From Polymyxa betae (Eukaryota; Endomyxa; Phytomyxea; Plasmodiophorida; Plasmodiophoridae), in the NCBI GenBank assembly GCA_003693705.1, contig RBZT01000415.1, positions 62,001 to 126,000 of the forward strand: DNA of 64,000 nucleotides, read 5' to 3'. The notes under the pieces are model-generated. The model had not been told where the DNA came from. It was given only the letters and a program-made list of their open reading frames with translations, and searched no databases. How positions within the stretch are numbered: the stretch's first letter is position 1; every line of letters starts with the position of its first letter. Position numbers and translations under genes: made by a program. Below are positions 13,081-24,100 of the stretch, piece by piece.

Positions 13081-13681
13081 GAATACAGGAAGGAGCCAGT
13101 GTGTTACGAGACGGTCGAGACCGTCATGCTCTCTGTGAAGGTCCCTTTAGTTTTCGATTTTGAATCTGGCCATCGCTTCATGTCGCTGGATCTTCTCGAT
13201 AGCATCTGTCTACATCTGGAATTCAAATCCAGATGGTACGATTTGTTGGAATGTGACAGCAAATGAACAGATCCCGTCTGCACCGATCACGGTGAAGCGT
13301 CGTTTCCCAATTTGATGAGACGGCATGTCGACACCAAACTCCTCCGCTTGCCTCACTGACGATCAGTAAATGTCAACTGCAAAGTAGGCGCCATGTCATG
13401 CATGGTGAACAAGAAGCTTACAAACCACTTATTTTTGAACAATTACGTATTCTGTGCCGTTACCAACACACATTATTTTTTGTTGCAGCAAAACAAGTGC
13501 GCGCCCGTTTCACAGTTGCGAGAAGACATTGACTTTTTTGCTGGCAGGTAAACATAATTTGGTGTCACGCACTATTTGGCTATTTGCTGCGCAGTTACGA
13601 AAAGTGAACGATATTCGGATACTGTATATCGACATTGCGTACATTATCCAGTGTTTGGCTCGTTGGGTTGATGACTGTTCA
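13081..13681. other. Intergenic, divergent; may hold 5' exons of the next gene
   Basis: A 600-bp region between two divergent genes. On the plus strand a segment at about 13488-13547 is bounded by TTGTTGCAG and GTAAAC and reads openly (starting QNKCAPVSQL), so it may be a 5' exon of the gene annotated from 13682. I could not join its phase to the downstream frame without a stop, so it is left out of the CDS. Confidence 0.3.
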
Positions 13682-15205
13682 ATGATGTCATCGGGCAGAC
13701 ATACCATACCACCACGCCATAAGTCATCGAAAAAGTTAAAATCCAAACATAAACGCACTAAAACCATTCGAGATCCTGTGAGGTCTATGAACTATCATGA
13801 TAGTCATGGGACGTCGTTTCAGAATGCTATTGTCATCGATGATGACATGGTCCAGGTCAATTCTGATCCAACCCCCGTGATTATTGTTAGTAATGATGAT
13901 GATAATGATAACGTTGATGCAAAAGACAATGCTGACCAACAATTCTGTGCGACGTTAATGGACATTGATGAATCATATCAACATCTGATTGAAATCGACA
14001 ACAATGCCGGCTCTATAGAGCAAACAGATATAAAACCAATCATCCCTGAAGACTTAGGTGTTCAGGATTGGGATTTCGCTCTTCCAGAAAATGAACATCC
14101 TGATCCGCACATTGGTAGTTCTCATCAAGGACCGACTGATGAAGACGGTAAAGAACCGAGTCCTGAACAGATTTATATCGACGAGATAAGGACTACAGAA
14201 CAGGAAGGAACAAACGAGCACAGCCCTAAACAACTAGATTGTGAAATTGGTAAGGGCTAGATTCACATTGACATTCCAATTTTGGTTCATAGAACTAGTT
14301 CCCAATTCCCATGATTTACCTAAGTTTCAATATTTTACTGAATGTCAGCATTTTGCATCATGAATAATCAGCGTAGTATTGATTTGGTTGTTTTTGGGTC
14401 GCTAGAACATGTATGTCTCAATTTGTTGCACTTATGTGCTTGATGACAAATTAGATCGTTTTTGTTTAAGCTTTCCATTTATGTTGACATTGTTCCAGTT
14501 AGGCGTGTCCTGGAGACTTCAATGCCACAATATGGTGCTTTTTCGCAACAGACCGGCCAGCATGAGATTTGCATCTTTACAAATCTTGAGACGCCCTGGT
14601 ATTTCGGATTTGTTCTTGAATTGCCGACATCGTTCACTCTTTTGTTTGGCTGTCGTGATTCAAACAAAGAAGACGTTGCTTTTACAGTGAACGCTTTATT
14701 CATAAAGGCGTCTTTTACAGCAATGAAGCTGGGCAGTCTGCCTGTCATTGACAAACTGTCGCTGCTGAGTCCTTTGCTAGGCCATGTTCTTGGACATTAC
14801 GACTTCGTATTCCAAGATGAAGACTCTGCTCGATATCAGACAGCGAAATTCATCGAAGCTGTTGAGATTTTGATTGATTTCCTATCCGTCGAAGACGAGA
14901 TGATCAAAGGCGACAACCAGGATCAGCCAATGAAAGAGTACTTCATATCAAGAAGGCGTGCTCCATCGATACATTCTGCATGCAAGATCTGTAATTGCTC
15001 TGTACCAAATCCGAATCATTATAACGAACACGAACGCGAAATCTGGGCGGGATTATCGCTAGACCAGCGAGATCAGGTATTTGATTTAGCGAGCGATCGC
15101 CGACGACGAATTCGCTCCAGTGTCTCCACCATGAATTATACCGCTATTGGAAGCTCTAGATCATCAATTAATCGCATCACGAGTAGCATTCGTTATTTAA
15201 TGTAA
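13682..15205 (+). CDS. Unknown acidic protein with SUMO-interaction-like motifs
   Basis: Two exons, 13682-14249 and 14499-15205, join in phase across a 249-nt intron (GTAAGG...TTCCAG) to give 424 residues. The N-terminal 190 residues are low-complexity: a basic patch (KSSKKLKSKHKRTKT) precedes acidic stretches. These hold hydrophobic beta-type cores followed by Asp runs, namely AIVIDDDM and PVIIVSNDDDNDN, with a weaker IYIDEI further on. This is the form of SUMO-interacting motifs. The second exon is more globular and carries ACKICNCSVPNPNHYNEHER, a Cys/His cluster that might bind one metal ion, and a basic Ser-rich tail. I recognise no family. A nuclear, SUMO-linked scaffold is an inference from the motifs alone. 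The frame is open upstream of the chosen Met, so a longer N-terminus is possible. Confidence 0.65.
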
Positions 15206-15375
15206 TTTCTCGCTTCTAAGAAGCAGCTTTTGCGTTCAACTTCAACCCGATACGGCGATACCCCTTCGAAAAATCACAAAAAATTGCGAAACAAATTGGT
15301 ATTTTGCGCACCAAATTCCAAGATGACAAGAGAAAATTGAAGATCATCTGCGCCGCGAGTTTGTTTTGTGATGTC

Positions 15376-15890
15376 ATGGCCAAGATCTGGCGTACCCTGA
15401 ATGCCTCTTGGCTAGAGGCTTCAGAGCGGCTCGGATCTGCAAGTCGCCAACTTGTCGACAATCTCGACAGCCTGGACGCCTTAATTAAGGCCCCTGGTCT
15501 CCGTAAGATTATTTACTCTCGTGTCCGATTTGCTGAGCGAATTCCCCAGTTTCGTCACTGTCATCCATTACGAAATTATACGAACACCAGATCGTTGCTC
15601 ATGCCCAGCAGATCCATCTGCTGGTCGTACTGGTGTCTGGCCTCGTCCAAGACACCTTACTATCATTAACCGCCGATTTGGAACGTCTTGTGGAACGTCA
15701 TCGTCACACCATCAGAATCCACGCTATCCTGCAATCGCTACTCTGTTTATATTCGGCTGAATATGTGAGATTGTCGCTTGTCATTCATGAGCTGCAACGT
15801 GCGGTTCGTGTTGATAAGAATTGGGCCCGAGCTTCTGTCTTTGCTGTCAAACTGCAATCGTCATTGGAGCAGTCGCGAGAATTTAGTTAG
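15376..15890 (+). CDS. Small helical protein, possibly AIRIM/C1orf109-like
   Basis: Two exons, 15376-15502 and 15550-15890, join in phase across a 47-nt intron (GTAAGA...CCCCAG) to give 155 residues. The sequence is predicted to be almost all helix with regular Leu spacing (WLEASERLGSASRQLVDNL, then LLSSLSSITKLYEHQI). The order (W-x-L helix, a PGLLSSLSSI-type turn, two long Leu helices, then an HTIRIHAILQ-like block) recalls AIRIM (C1orf109), a ribosome-maturation factor partner of the AFG2 ATPase. That match is from memory and weak. Other small coiled-coil subunits are possible. It starts 170 bp after the preceding gene and ends about 300 bp from the convergent SAM/PH gene. Confidence 0.55.
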
Positions 15891-16206
15891 TTTGTGCCTG
15901 AAATCAGTGTAGTTTGGAATTAATTTGTTTAGAGCAGCTACTCGTGGAGCTGTCGGACGTCGACTCATAAAAACTTCATCATTGATTCGATGCTGCCTTC
16001 TGTCTTTGCTCATTTTGTCTTTATATGTTATCAGTTTTAACAACGATGTTTTTATGCAGTCGTAATCGTAACTAATCCATTGCTCTGCCAGAATTGCTAA
16101 CCCTCAGTATATTTTCCAATCCTATGCTTTTAGAAATCAATCGTTTGGATCTTTCTTGTTGTTGAAGTTTCAGCACAGAGTCTCTTTTGGTAATGTAGCG
16201 CCACTT
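15891..16206. other. Intergenic between convergent genes
   Basis: A 316-bp AT-rich spacer shared by the 3' ends of two convergent genes. No coding or structured element is seen. Confidence 0.4.
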
Positions 16207-17614
16207 CTATTCGTCGTTTGCACTCGTCGCTTCCGCCTCGTACTTCTCCGAATTCAGGCCAATCCAGAAGTTCAATACCTCGACCCAGAGATCCCGTGTT
16301 CTCACATTAACTGCTTCCAGCTCAATTACACGCTGTTTCGCCACAATTCGAAACCGCTTTTCGCCCGTTTTTTCAACCCATGCGAGATCGGCCATTGCGA
16401 CTTGGCCTTTGATCCGACCTCTGGCTTCATCCTTCCACTGCAGCAGGGTCATGTCTGCCGTACAGGCCACTTTTCTCGGTAAGGCAGTTCCATGTTTTAA
16501 TTTGCGGAACACGTCACCAGCTATGAGCAAATCTTCACAGCGTTCCCTCCGTCTCCTCAGCTTCTGACGTTCGTCAGTCTTGCGCAGGCGGATATCGCGC
16601 TGGATCTGACGCTCGATTTTACGATCGTGAACCCATCTGATGGCAGCAGACCATATCGTCATCTGCGTGCCATCCGCCGCCTCTAACGTCAGCGTTCTTC
16701 TACTCGCGACGATATTTATACGTAGTTGAGCAGCATCAATAGCCACATGCTGGATTGAGGCGACGCGAATAAATCCGCAAACATCGTTGGCGTCGTCCGG
16801 CCGCCCCCAGATGAGTTTGTCAAAATCTGGCGAGCACCAAATACGCCGCCTTGACGCCGTCGTATTTTTTATCTTCTTGAAAATCTGTCCTCGTTGCAGG
16901 AGTTTTTCATATTCCGGCTCTGGTTCGTCCTGTGGACGATGAGCTTTTTGAATTTTTTGTAAATGCCGAAGCCATATGGTCAAAGTCTCTGCCTCGCCGA
17001 AATCGATAAGAAAATGATGATGCTGTCCCCGGTCAGCGATGCTGATGACGTTAGTCGCCTGCTGCCGAATCACAGTTCGTGGATTGGCGACATTGATTGA
17101 GAATTCAGGCATCTGATCCTGTGCAGCAGAATTCAGCGATGAGCTCCATTCACAGATCAGTTTGCCGAACCGCATTGTCTGGGTAGCAATGGATCTCGTT
17201 TCCGTTCAGAACGAAATACCGATTAACCCATTGCTCCTGGTATAGGTAAGCACATCGTATCCGGACGCGACATTCCTCATGCGTCGATACCGGCGACGAT
17301 ACTTTGGATTCAAACGGATCGCTTTTGTTCGATGATAATACGACCGATTCTGTATCGGTATCATCTGATGATTGCGAAGCCGGCGGCCGTACCAGCCCGC
17401 GCAAGGCGTCGATGTGGCGGCGGGCGCGCAGACGATCGTTACCCGGGCGGAAGATTGCCAGAAGGTCCAGAAGCTCGCTCCGGTTGCATCGACGAATGGA
17501 ATCAAGATCGTCATAGCCCTGTTTGATGAGGTCGTCTGTGTAATGGACCAGGCGGCCTTGGGTTAGCCATGCTCGGATCTCGTCTACTGCATCCTGGTAG
17601 GACCAAGCCGCCAT
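16207..17614 (-). CDS. SAM domain plus three PH domains, membrane/lipid adaptor
   Basis: Two minus-strand exons, 17171-17614 and 16207-17118, join in phase across a 52-nt intron (451 residues). A SAM-like domain occupies about residues 10-70 (IRAWLTQGRLVHY...GYDDLDSI...LDLLAIF). After a Ser/Asp-rich linker, a first PH domain begins at about 110 (RIRCAYLYQEQWVNRYFVL) and is itself split by the intron. A second PH begins at about 260 (GQIFKKIKNTTASRRRIW) and a third at about 365 (GDVFRKLKHGTALPRKVAC). Each ends in the amphipathic W-containing helix typical of PH domains (TIWLRHLQKI, TIWSAAIRWV, DLWVEVLNFW). A charged Arg/Glu helix separates PH2 and PH3. The basic beta1-beta2 loops of PH2 and PH3 suggest phosphoinositide binding. 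I know no named protein with this order. The start at 17614 is the first Met before the SAM domain. Confidence 0.8.
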
Positions 17615-18534
17615 GACACCCCGGATGGCAACATTCGCGATTGTCAGCCAAGATATTTTTGGTTCTACATTGTACCATCGTGCGATCGAGTTGGTGTGTG
17701 AGTTAGTGAGAATTCGGCAATCGGCGAAATGAGCGATAAGGATGTTTTTATAAATAAAGCCTGTAAACAAGTATAAAAAGCACCTTTCTATATTACCGGT
17801 ACTCTTTTTATATCATTTTCATTTGTGGCTATTAAAGAGCTAAATGATTCAACTTCTGTTGCCACTACATTAAACAGCATTTCCGATTTATGATGACTGT
17901 TTGTTCCTGAATTGCCCTAATACCTATCACTTTACTGTTAAGCAGTGCACTGTTTTGCTATGATATTACCGGCCGATTGACATTTATCTCGCAATAGAAA
18001 CGACGATAAGACTACGATTGCACTGACAAACCTGGTTAGAGTTCATCTACTTTACGTTGGAATAAAATCGTCTGGTTAGTTGAATACAATCAACGGGTGG
18101 TGCTGTCACCTTCAGCACAAAGCCATTTGCGGGTTCCGGCTAAATCCAGAACTATCGCCTGTCGGGAATACAACCCGTAACCTTTGATATTTTTACCTTA
18201 CAAACAGGCCTGACTTGGTGGCGAAGATGCCAACCATATGGAATTGTCCAGAGAACAACAAATACGAAGTGACCAGGATACTTAAAGCCAGCCCATTGGA
18301 GCCAACCCATTGGATTGCATGAAAAGCCAACCCATTGGTTTGCATGAAAAGCCAACCTATTGAAGTCGACTAAACAGTGAGAGAATGAGGTCAAATGATA
18401 GCCCTACCTAGGGGTTGATGCGACTGTGGACTGGGGTCTGAGCGAGTGAGAGGGTTCCGCCGCCCTGTCTGTCGTCCTTCCTGTCATTGAATCCATTCTG
18501 TACTTCAACAATTGTCAGAGTCTGCTGTTAATCT
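17615..18534. other. Intergenic, divergent promoter region with a small tandem repeat
   Basis: A 920-bp gap between the minus-strand SAM/PH gene and the plus-strand PRC1 gene. It is AT-rich near 17770-17960 and contains the CCAACCCATTGG repeat listed separately. Short frames here (for example minus 18152-18394) merely read through the repeat. Confidence 0.5.
18286..18362. repeat. Short direct repeat around CCAACCCATTGG
   Basis: Four copies of a GCCAnCCnATTGG core occur at about 18287-18299, 18301-18313, 18326-18338 and 18351-18362. The last two are part of a longer unit, TTGCATGAAAAGCCAACC, repeated at about 25-bp spacing. The core contains an ATTGG, the reverse complement of a CCAAT box, and lies about 170-250 bp upstream of the PRC1 start. 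Confidence 0.75.
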
Positions 18535-20339
18535 ATGGGCTCGATTCAGATCCCGGATGAAGCTGTCGATCTGTTATCTGAGATTTGGCACCATCTAGGA
18601 CTCATCGACCAGCAGCGCAATGAGGCTTTTGATGGTCTTAAGGCGAATCTTTCCGATTTCGTTCTGGTACCGATAGCGTTTGTCACTTCAGATTATAAAG
18701 CCTGATTTTGACTTAGAAATTTATCGAACAACAGCAGCATCGTGTTGAGGATACGAAGTTGAGAATAGAAACTACCCAGCAATGGATTTCGAAAATGTCG
18801 AAAGCACTTGGCGAAGTAGAGCCTCCCGGTATCGATAATCAATCTACATTATTACAACAACTTTGTCTGTTACAAGATCGACAAAATCTGATTGAGAAAC
18901 GGACAGCAGCCATGACCGATTTAATGGAGAAGAAACTAACCGAGCTGAAACTCATCTATCGGCAGCTTGATGTGGAACTGTCCGAAGAGTTTGCAGTGGT
19001 TGGCGATACTGACCTGACAAATTCGCGGCTGAGCTACATCGAAGCCGCTCTGGATCAAGCTCGTCAGGAGCGTAACTCTCGCCATGCGAAAATGGCAAAA
19101 TTGCTTTCAGCTGCGAACCTACTTGCGAAACAGCTTGAAGAGCCCGCCGTCAAAATCGACGGAATAACGCCAGAAGATTTAAATGCTGCCGAAGAGAAGC
19201 TAAATGAGCTGCAGAAGGCGTTGTCGGAGAAATCGCAGAAGCTTAACGAAGTTCGTGCTCGTGTTCAGAAACTATGGACGGATCTGCAAAAGAACGACGA
19301 ATATGTTTCGTTTTTTACCAATTGCCTGAGTGGAAATATTGCCACTGACTTACGTTTGACTGAAAGCGAGCTGGGGCGATTGAATCAGCAATATGCTCTA
19401 TCGTTGCCAAAACTAATCGAAGCTTGTTTCGAACGTATTCGGGCACTACGTGGTGAACTACGACACCAAGGTGTCGATGATGAAGCAAATTGCAACCAGC
19501 CACCAACTGAAGCGCTATTACAAGCGTTAGAGAAAGAAGAATTGTCGCTGAGGGCTGAACTTGAAGTAATGCGTCCAATACTGCAGCAAGTTTCGAAATG
19601 GGAAAAATTACGAGTGGAATTAATGGAAGGACTTGAGGAGGCTAGCACCTATGCGAAAGATCCGAATCGGTACCATGGCCGACAAGCGTTCAAAATGCTA
19701 AAGAAAGAGGAAGATCTACGCCGCTTGGAGAACAAAACCCTACCTCGTATCCAAGAGAAACTATTATCTGTGGTTCAGAACTGGGAGCGCGAGCATAGTC
19801 GTACTTTAACGATTGATGGGAAGCCATTTCTGACAACTTTGAAGGAGTTGTCATGCACCAGCGGCAAAGAAAACAGTTTTGGGACGCCAAATGCGTCTCC
19901 GTCTGTTGCCAAGACGCCGGTCCAGACCCCTGGATTAATTCGACGTGCGTCTCTAAATTCAGCCAGCAGAAAAGTTGCATCAACGCCTGATTCTGTTCCA
20001 CGCCCACGTCGATTGCGGGTTTCTGGTGTTCCAGAAATCGGGCGAACCTCTCCGTCGATGCAAGATCGCCTCGCCAAAGTTTTAGAACACGCTGATTCAG
20101 CCTTAAAAACACCAAAGAATGGTTGCTCTCAAGATGATGTTTTGCCTTCGATATCTCAAGCAATCGAAGATTTGGAGGCTGCGGATCCTTCAACAAGGAT
20201 GAAGCATGCTGATGCACTTTCTGATCTCTACCATAAGAGAGCTGTTATATACACTCATTTAGGTGACTACGATAACTCAATTAGAGATTCAGAGGCGGCC
20301 CAGGCTGCTCTGTCTTGGGGGCGAAATGTGATAAATTAA
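18535..20339 (+). CDS. PRC1: PRC1/Ase1/MAP65 microtubule bundler with a TPR-like tail
   Basis: Exons 18535-18666 and 18717-20339 join in phase (50-nt intron), giving 584 residues. The family cross-links antiparallel microtubules in the spindle midzone and at cytokinesis. The N-terminus (IWHHLGLIDQQ) is the dimerisation start; long coiled-coil helices follow (about 45-320). The microtubule-binding spectrin-type region contains GRQAFKMLKKEEDLRRLENK and WEREHSRTLTIDGKPFL. A basic, Ser/Thr-Pro tail (NASPSVAKTPVQTPG; RTSPSM) offers CDK-type sites, as in PRC1. Unusually, the last 60 residues read as one or two TPR units (AIEDLEAADPS, then LYHKRAVIYTHLGDYDNSIR), which the family normally lacks. The annotated stop follows at once. 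Open frames at about 20420-20490 and 20490-20669 (CKLARRATIREKA; YQVFDDDDSFDDRDND) look like further TPR/acidic exons, so the gene may continue to 20669. Confidence 0.88.
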
Positions 20340-21120
20340 TTTTTCGCGATGGATTAGAGATATTGGTTCTGTGACTCAACTACGTTTAGCATGCTCTGTT
20401 GTTTAATGCAAACTAGCAAGGCGTGCGACAATTAGAGAAAAAGCAGACAGCATCATGGGTCTTGAAGGCACTTTATTACCTACCAGGTTTTTGACGATGA
20501 CGATTCATTTGATGACCGCGACAATGATTTTTTACACCAAAGTGCGATTCTGAGTAGTATCTCAAATCGAAGTCATTTCTGTCTGAGCTTAGTTCAGGAT
20601 AAAAATCTATTGGCAGCACTTCCCACATCATACACTGCTGATCAGTACAACCGTATAGACTCTGAGTAGCTCAACAAAAAAGATTCTAAACCTGTAATTG
20701 AAATATTCAACCTAGATTACGGATTGCACTGTGGTTTGCAGTCGCTTGCTTTTTGATCGAGTATTCGGGTGTTTTCCTTGGCTTGTCAATCAGGAAACAC
20801 GTACATAATACGTTTAGTAAGTGATCGGTTTTCATTTCCTTGGATTGGCAAGAAATCTGTTCCAGGCATCAGCTTGCATCTATTCGGGGCGATACTTCTG
20901 GCATGGTTCATTTTGGAATCATGGCATTACCAGTCGTTTTGGTATATCATGGTCTTATGCAGGTAGCAATAATTTAGACAGAAATTTCGTAAATTGAGCA
21001 TTCTGCCAGTGTAATTCCTGCGTTAACTGAGCTGTCCAACGTGATTATCGTAATTTATCGAGGAAATATCCAGTATTTATAACAGAGGAATAGATTAATG
21101 ATAGACCCAATACTAAGCAT
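20340..21120. other. Region between convergent PRC1 and TAF2; possible extra PRC1 exons
   Basis: 780 bp. The first 330 bp may hold additional 3' exons of the PRC1-TPR gene: a frame ending at a TAG at 20667-20669 is Asp-rich and TPR-like just upstream. I could not fix the splice junctions. The rest, including a 65-codon plus frame at 20769-20966, shows no domain and is probably non-coding. Confidence 0.35.
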
Positions 21121-24100
21121 TTACAAAATTTCCATCGCTGAGTCGTCAGCAAATGTGCTTGGTGGTACCGATAGCAAGTCTGTTGCAGTTTTTGGCTCAT
21201 CCGGTTTTTTCGCAGGACGTTTTTTCTGTTTGATTGAAAACTGCTGTTCGTGTGTTCTCTTTTGCCTTGTCAAAGCAGCAGCTCTCCTGGCAGAATTCGG
21301 CAGTTTTGTTAGAACCTTGTCCGCAAGGATTTCTTTATCTCTCAGCAGACAATCTGAGCTTAATGGCTTGGGAGTTGCAGTACCAAACGCAGAGGCGTAT
21401 ACACTCCATATATGATGGCGGAAACCTTCTGAGTTTTGAGCGTTTGCGCTAATCAGCAGACGCCAAATCGCATCAAGCGCGGGCCTGCTCCCGACATCTT
21501 CGTAAGCTTCAAACGCAGAGTACGGTTCCGATGACTTTTGCGATTCGATAGAAACTTGAGACCACACCGACGCCCAAGTTTCCGCCATCCTGTATCTCAT
21601 CGACAATGATGTCTGCTTGTCAATCACATCTGCAATGGCAACAGCCAGTTCAGGTTTGTAAACAGCAACTCGGGCTGAGGCGTTAATAGAGGTGACTTGG
21701 ACGTTGGCTGGATGAGGAGAACCCGAATACGATAACAGATCGAACTGAAATTCAGGCCCTTTAGCAGTTTTATCCGCTTGAGAAGCGGCTTCCACAGGAT
21801 CGAATTCAGGAGCGACGACGACAGATGAATCCATGGGATTCTTTGTAGGCAGTTTCTGCTTCTTTAGACGAGACACTTGAATGGTTGCGATTGCTTTTAA
21901 ACAGGCGCATGTCACAATTCGATTATAAGATGGGAAGAGCTGCTCAGAATCCAAGAAACGAAAGACTTCTTTCTGGATTCGGTCGCAATATTCGGCATCA
22001 GTTGTGTAAACACGCGATAACGATTCAATCAGGGTTCCGATGTAATATGCATCGCTGTAGTAATTCTGAGAGCTGTCGTTGTACTTGAGCAAATCGATAA
22101 GAATATCCATCGCAGCGAATGGGGATCGCGATCCGTAACCAGGAACGCGAACAGTAGATAGGGCTTCAATAACGCCCCGTATCACAAGATACTCAGAAAA
22201 GTCACTAAAATCGCTCGGTTCAACGAGCTGCCGATCTGGCGCACTATACAATCGCGATTTCAGGAATTCTATCAACACCGAGAGCTGACGATCGGTGCTG
22301 GAGAGTTTACGGGGTCTCGAGCACAGGGCCAGCTGCTGAGCGGCCACGATCCGTACTTGATGAAAATACTCGCTATTTTCTAGGCAAGATCTTAGCCCGT
22401 TGAAAGCCATCAGTGTCTGTAAAGGATCCTTCTCCTTTCCTCGAGCTGCACTGATAACACCCTGTAAGAACCAATCAGCAAGGAACAAGGAAAAACGTAA
22501 TATCGCATTACTTTCAACAACGTACGACCAAGGCAGACGGCGCCTTCCATTTGTGCAATGATATCGGGAGATTGGCGAAGTTCAAGATCCGCCCATAGTG
22601 GAAGTTGATCTAAAGTTAAACCGCGAATCCAGCCAAATTTCGGATCGATACGGACCCATCGAACTAAAATGAAAGAAAACATTCTTAAAGACTCCTCCCA
22701 AGTACAACATGAAAATTACCAGGCGTATCATTCTTGAGTTTTTTGCCCAATTTGTTCTCTGTATTTTCTTCAACATCAGAGGCATCGTCGCCTTCCATCA
22801 TTTCTTCTTCGCTAAAACCGAGTTAGTCGACGATTGCGGATATAAAAGAAGAAACAGTGAACCCGTTGGAGAGATCTTCATCGTCTCCATCTTCGCCAAT
22901 CTCAGTACTGAAGCGTTTTCGATTTTTTCGGACTTTGGAGTGGCACGAAAATACGAATGATTCGACATGAGAATCCATCCGACTTTCATGCTCGTACACT
23001 TGTTGGTCAGTTTCGTAAATGTAAACCTAAATCCGGTACTTGATCGAAATCCAAAACTAAGTTGCAGAATACACAATACTTTCAATATTCCATGCATAAT
23101 AACTCCGACTTGCTCGATACGAAGTTTACAGGCACTCTTCTTCCGTTCGAACTGGGACTGAACTTTAAGAACAGGGCATCGAACTCCGTTGATCCATCGA
23201 TCGCAGAAATCGTCGAGATTAAGAGCTGATCGATGGCGACACAGCTTTAGAAGACGTTTCGTGCTGATACCACGAGCACTTCCACTGGAACTCTTGTCGG
23301 CGGCCAACTCTGCACAAAATACTGAACAAAGCGAAGACATAATCTCCAATCATACGATGAGCAGAAGGTGTTTCGCCATCAGCAGCTTCTATAACCATGG
23401 CAGATGTTTCACCAGGGGCGTCATTATCTTCCAAAAGCTGGCGAATGATATCGCGAAATGGTGCTTCGCCGATAAGATCCGACAGCATATGCATCACCAG
23501 AGATGATTTCCAGCGGAAATGACGACAGTGGATTTCAGAAGGATGCCCTAATAATCGCCGTTAGATGAGCTGAAGAGGCCAACAGGATCGATGGACATGC
23601 CATATCGTTCCGATGATAGAGGAAAAGTCCATGGAAGAAAGGAATAGTCGACGACCGATTCCATCATCTGCACCCGCTGCAGACGTCTTTCATTGCGCCC
23701 AAAAGCACTCTCGATGAACATAGCGACAAGATACCCGACCAGAGCCTAATAGGGCATAAAGAACATCACCAAACACGATCAATATCAGCAAACGGAAACA
23801 AACACTAGAAGTGATCTCACGAAAAAAAATGTAGAGCAAACAAGCATGAGCAAACCTCAATGATCCAGTGATCGGACACGGTCCTTGTTTGAATGAGATG
23901 AGTGATCCAAGATCGTGCAATGCCTTGAAAGCAAACATTTGATTAATGCGACAGAGAGTGTGAGAGTTATCACCTTCAGCAATCAGCTTTCTAGTCATCC
24001 AAGTCTGATCGATGATGATATCGGAGTGTAACAGATCCGCATTCAGAAACGTGACATTCGAAAACGATTGCACATCAGTCATGGTTCGATCGATAAATAT

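Noticed and set aside
19690..20217. Minus-strand frame of 175 codons
   Set aside because: Antisense to the conserved PRC1 microtubule-binding region; low-complexity shadow.
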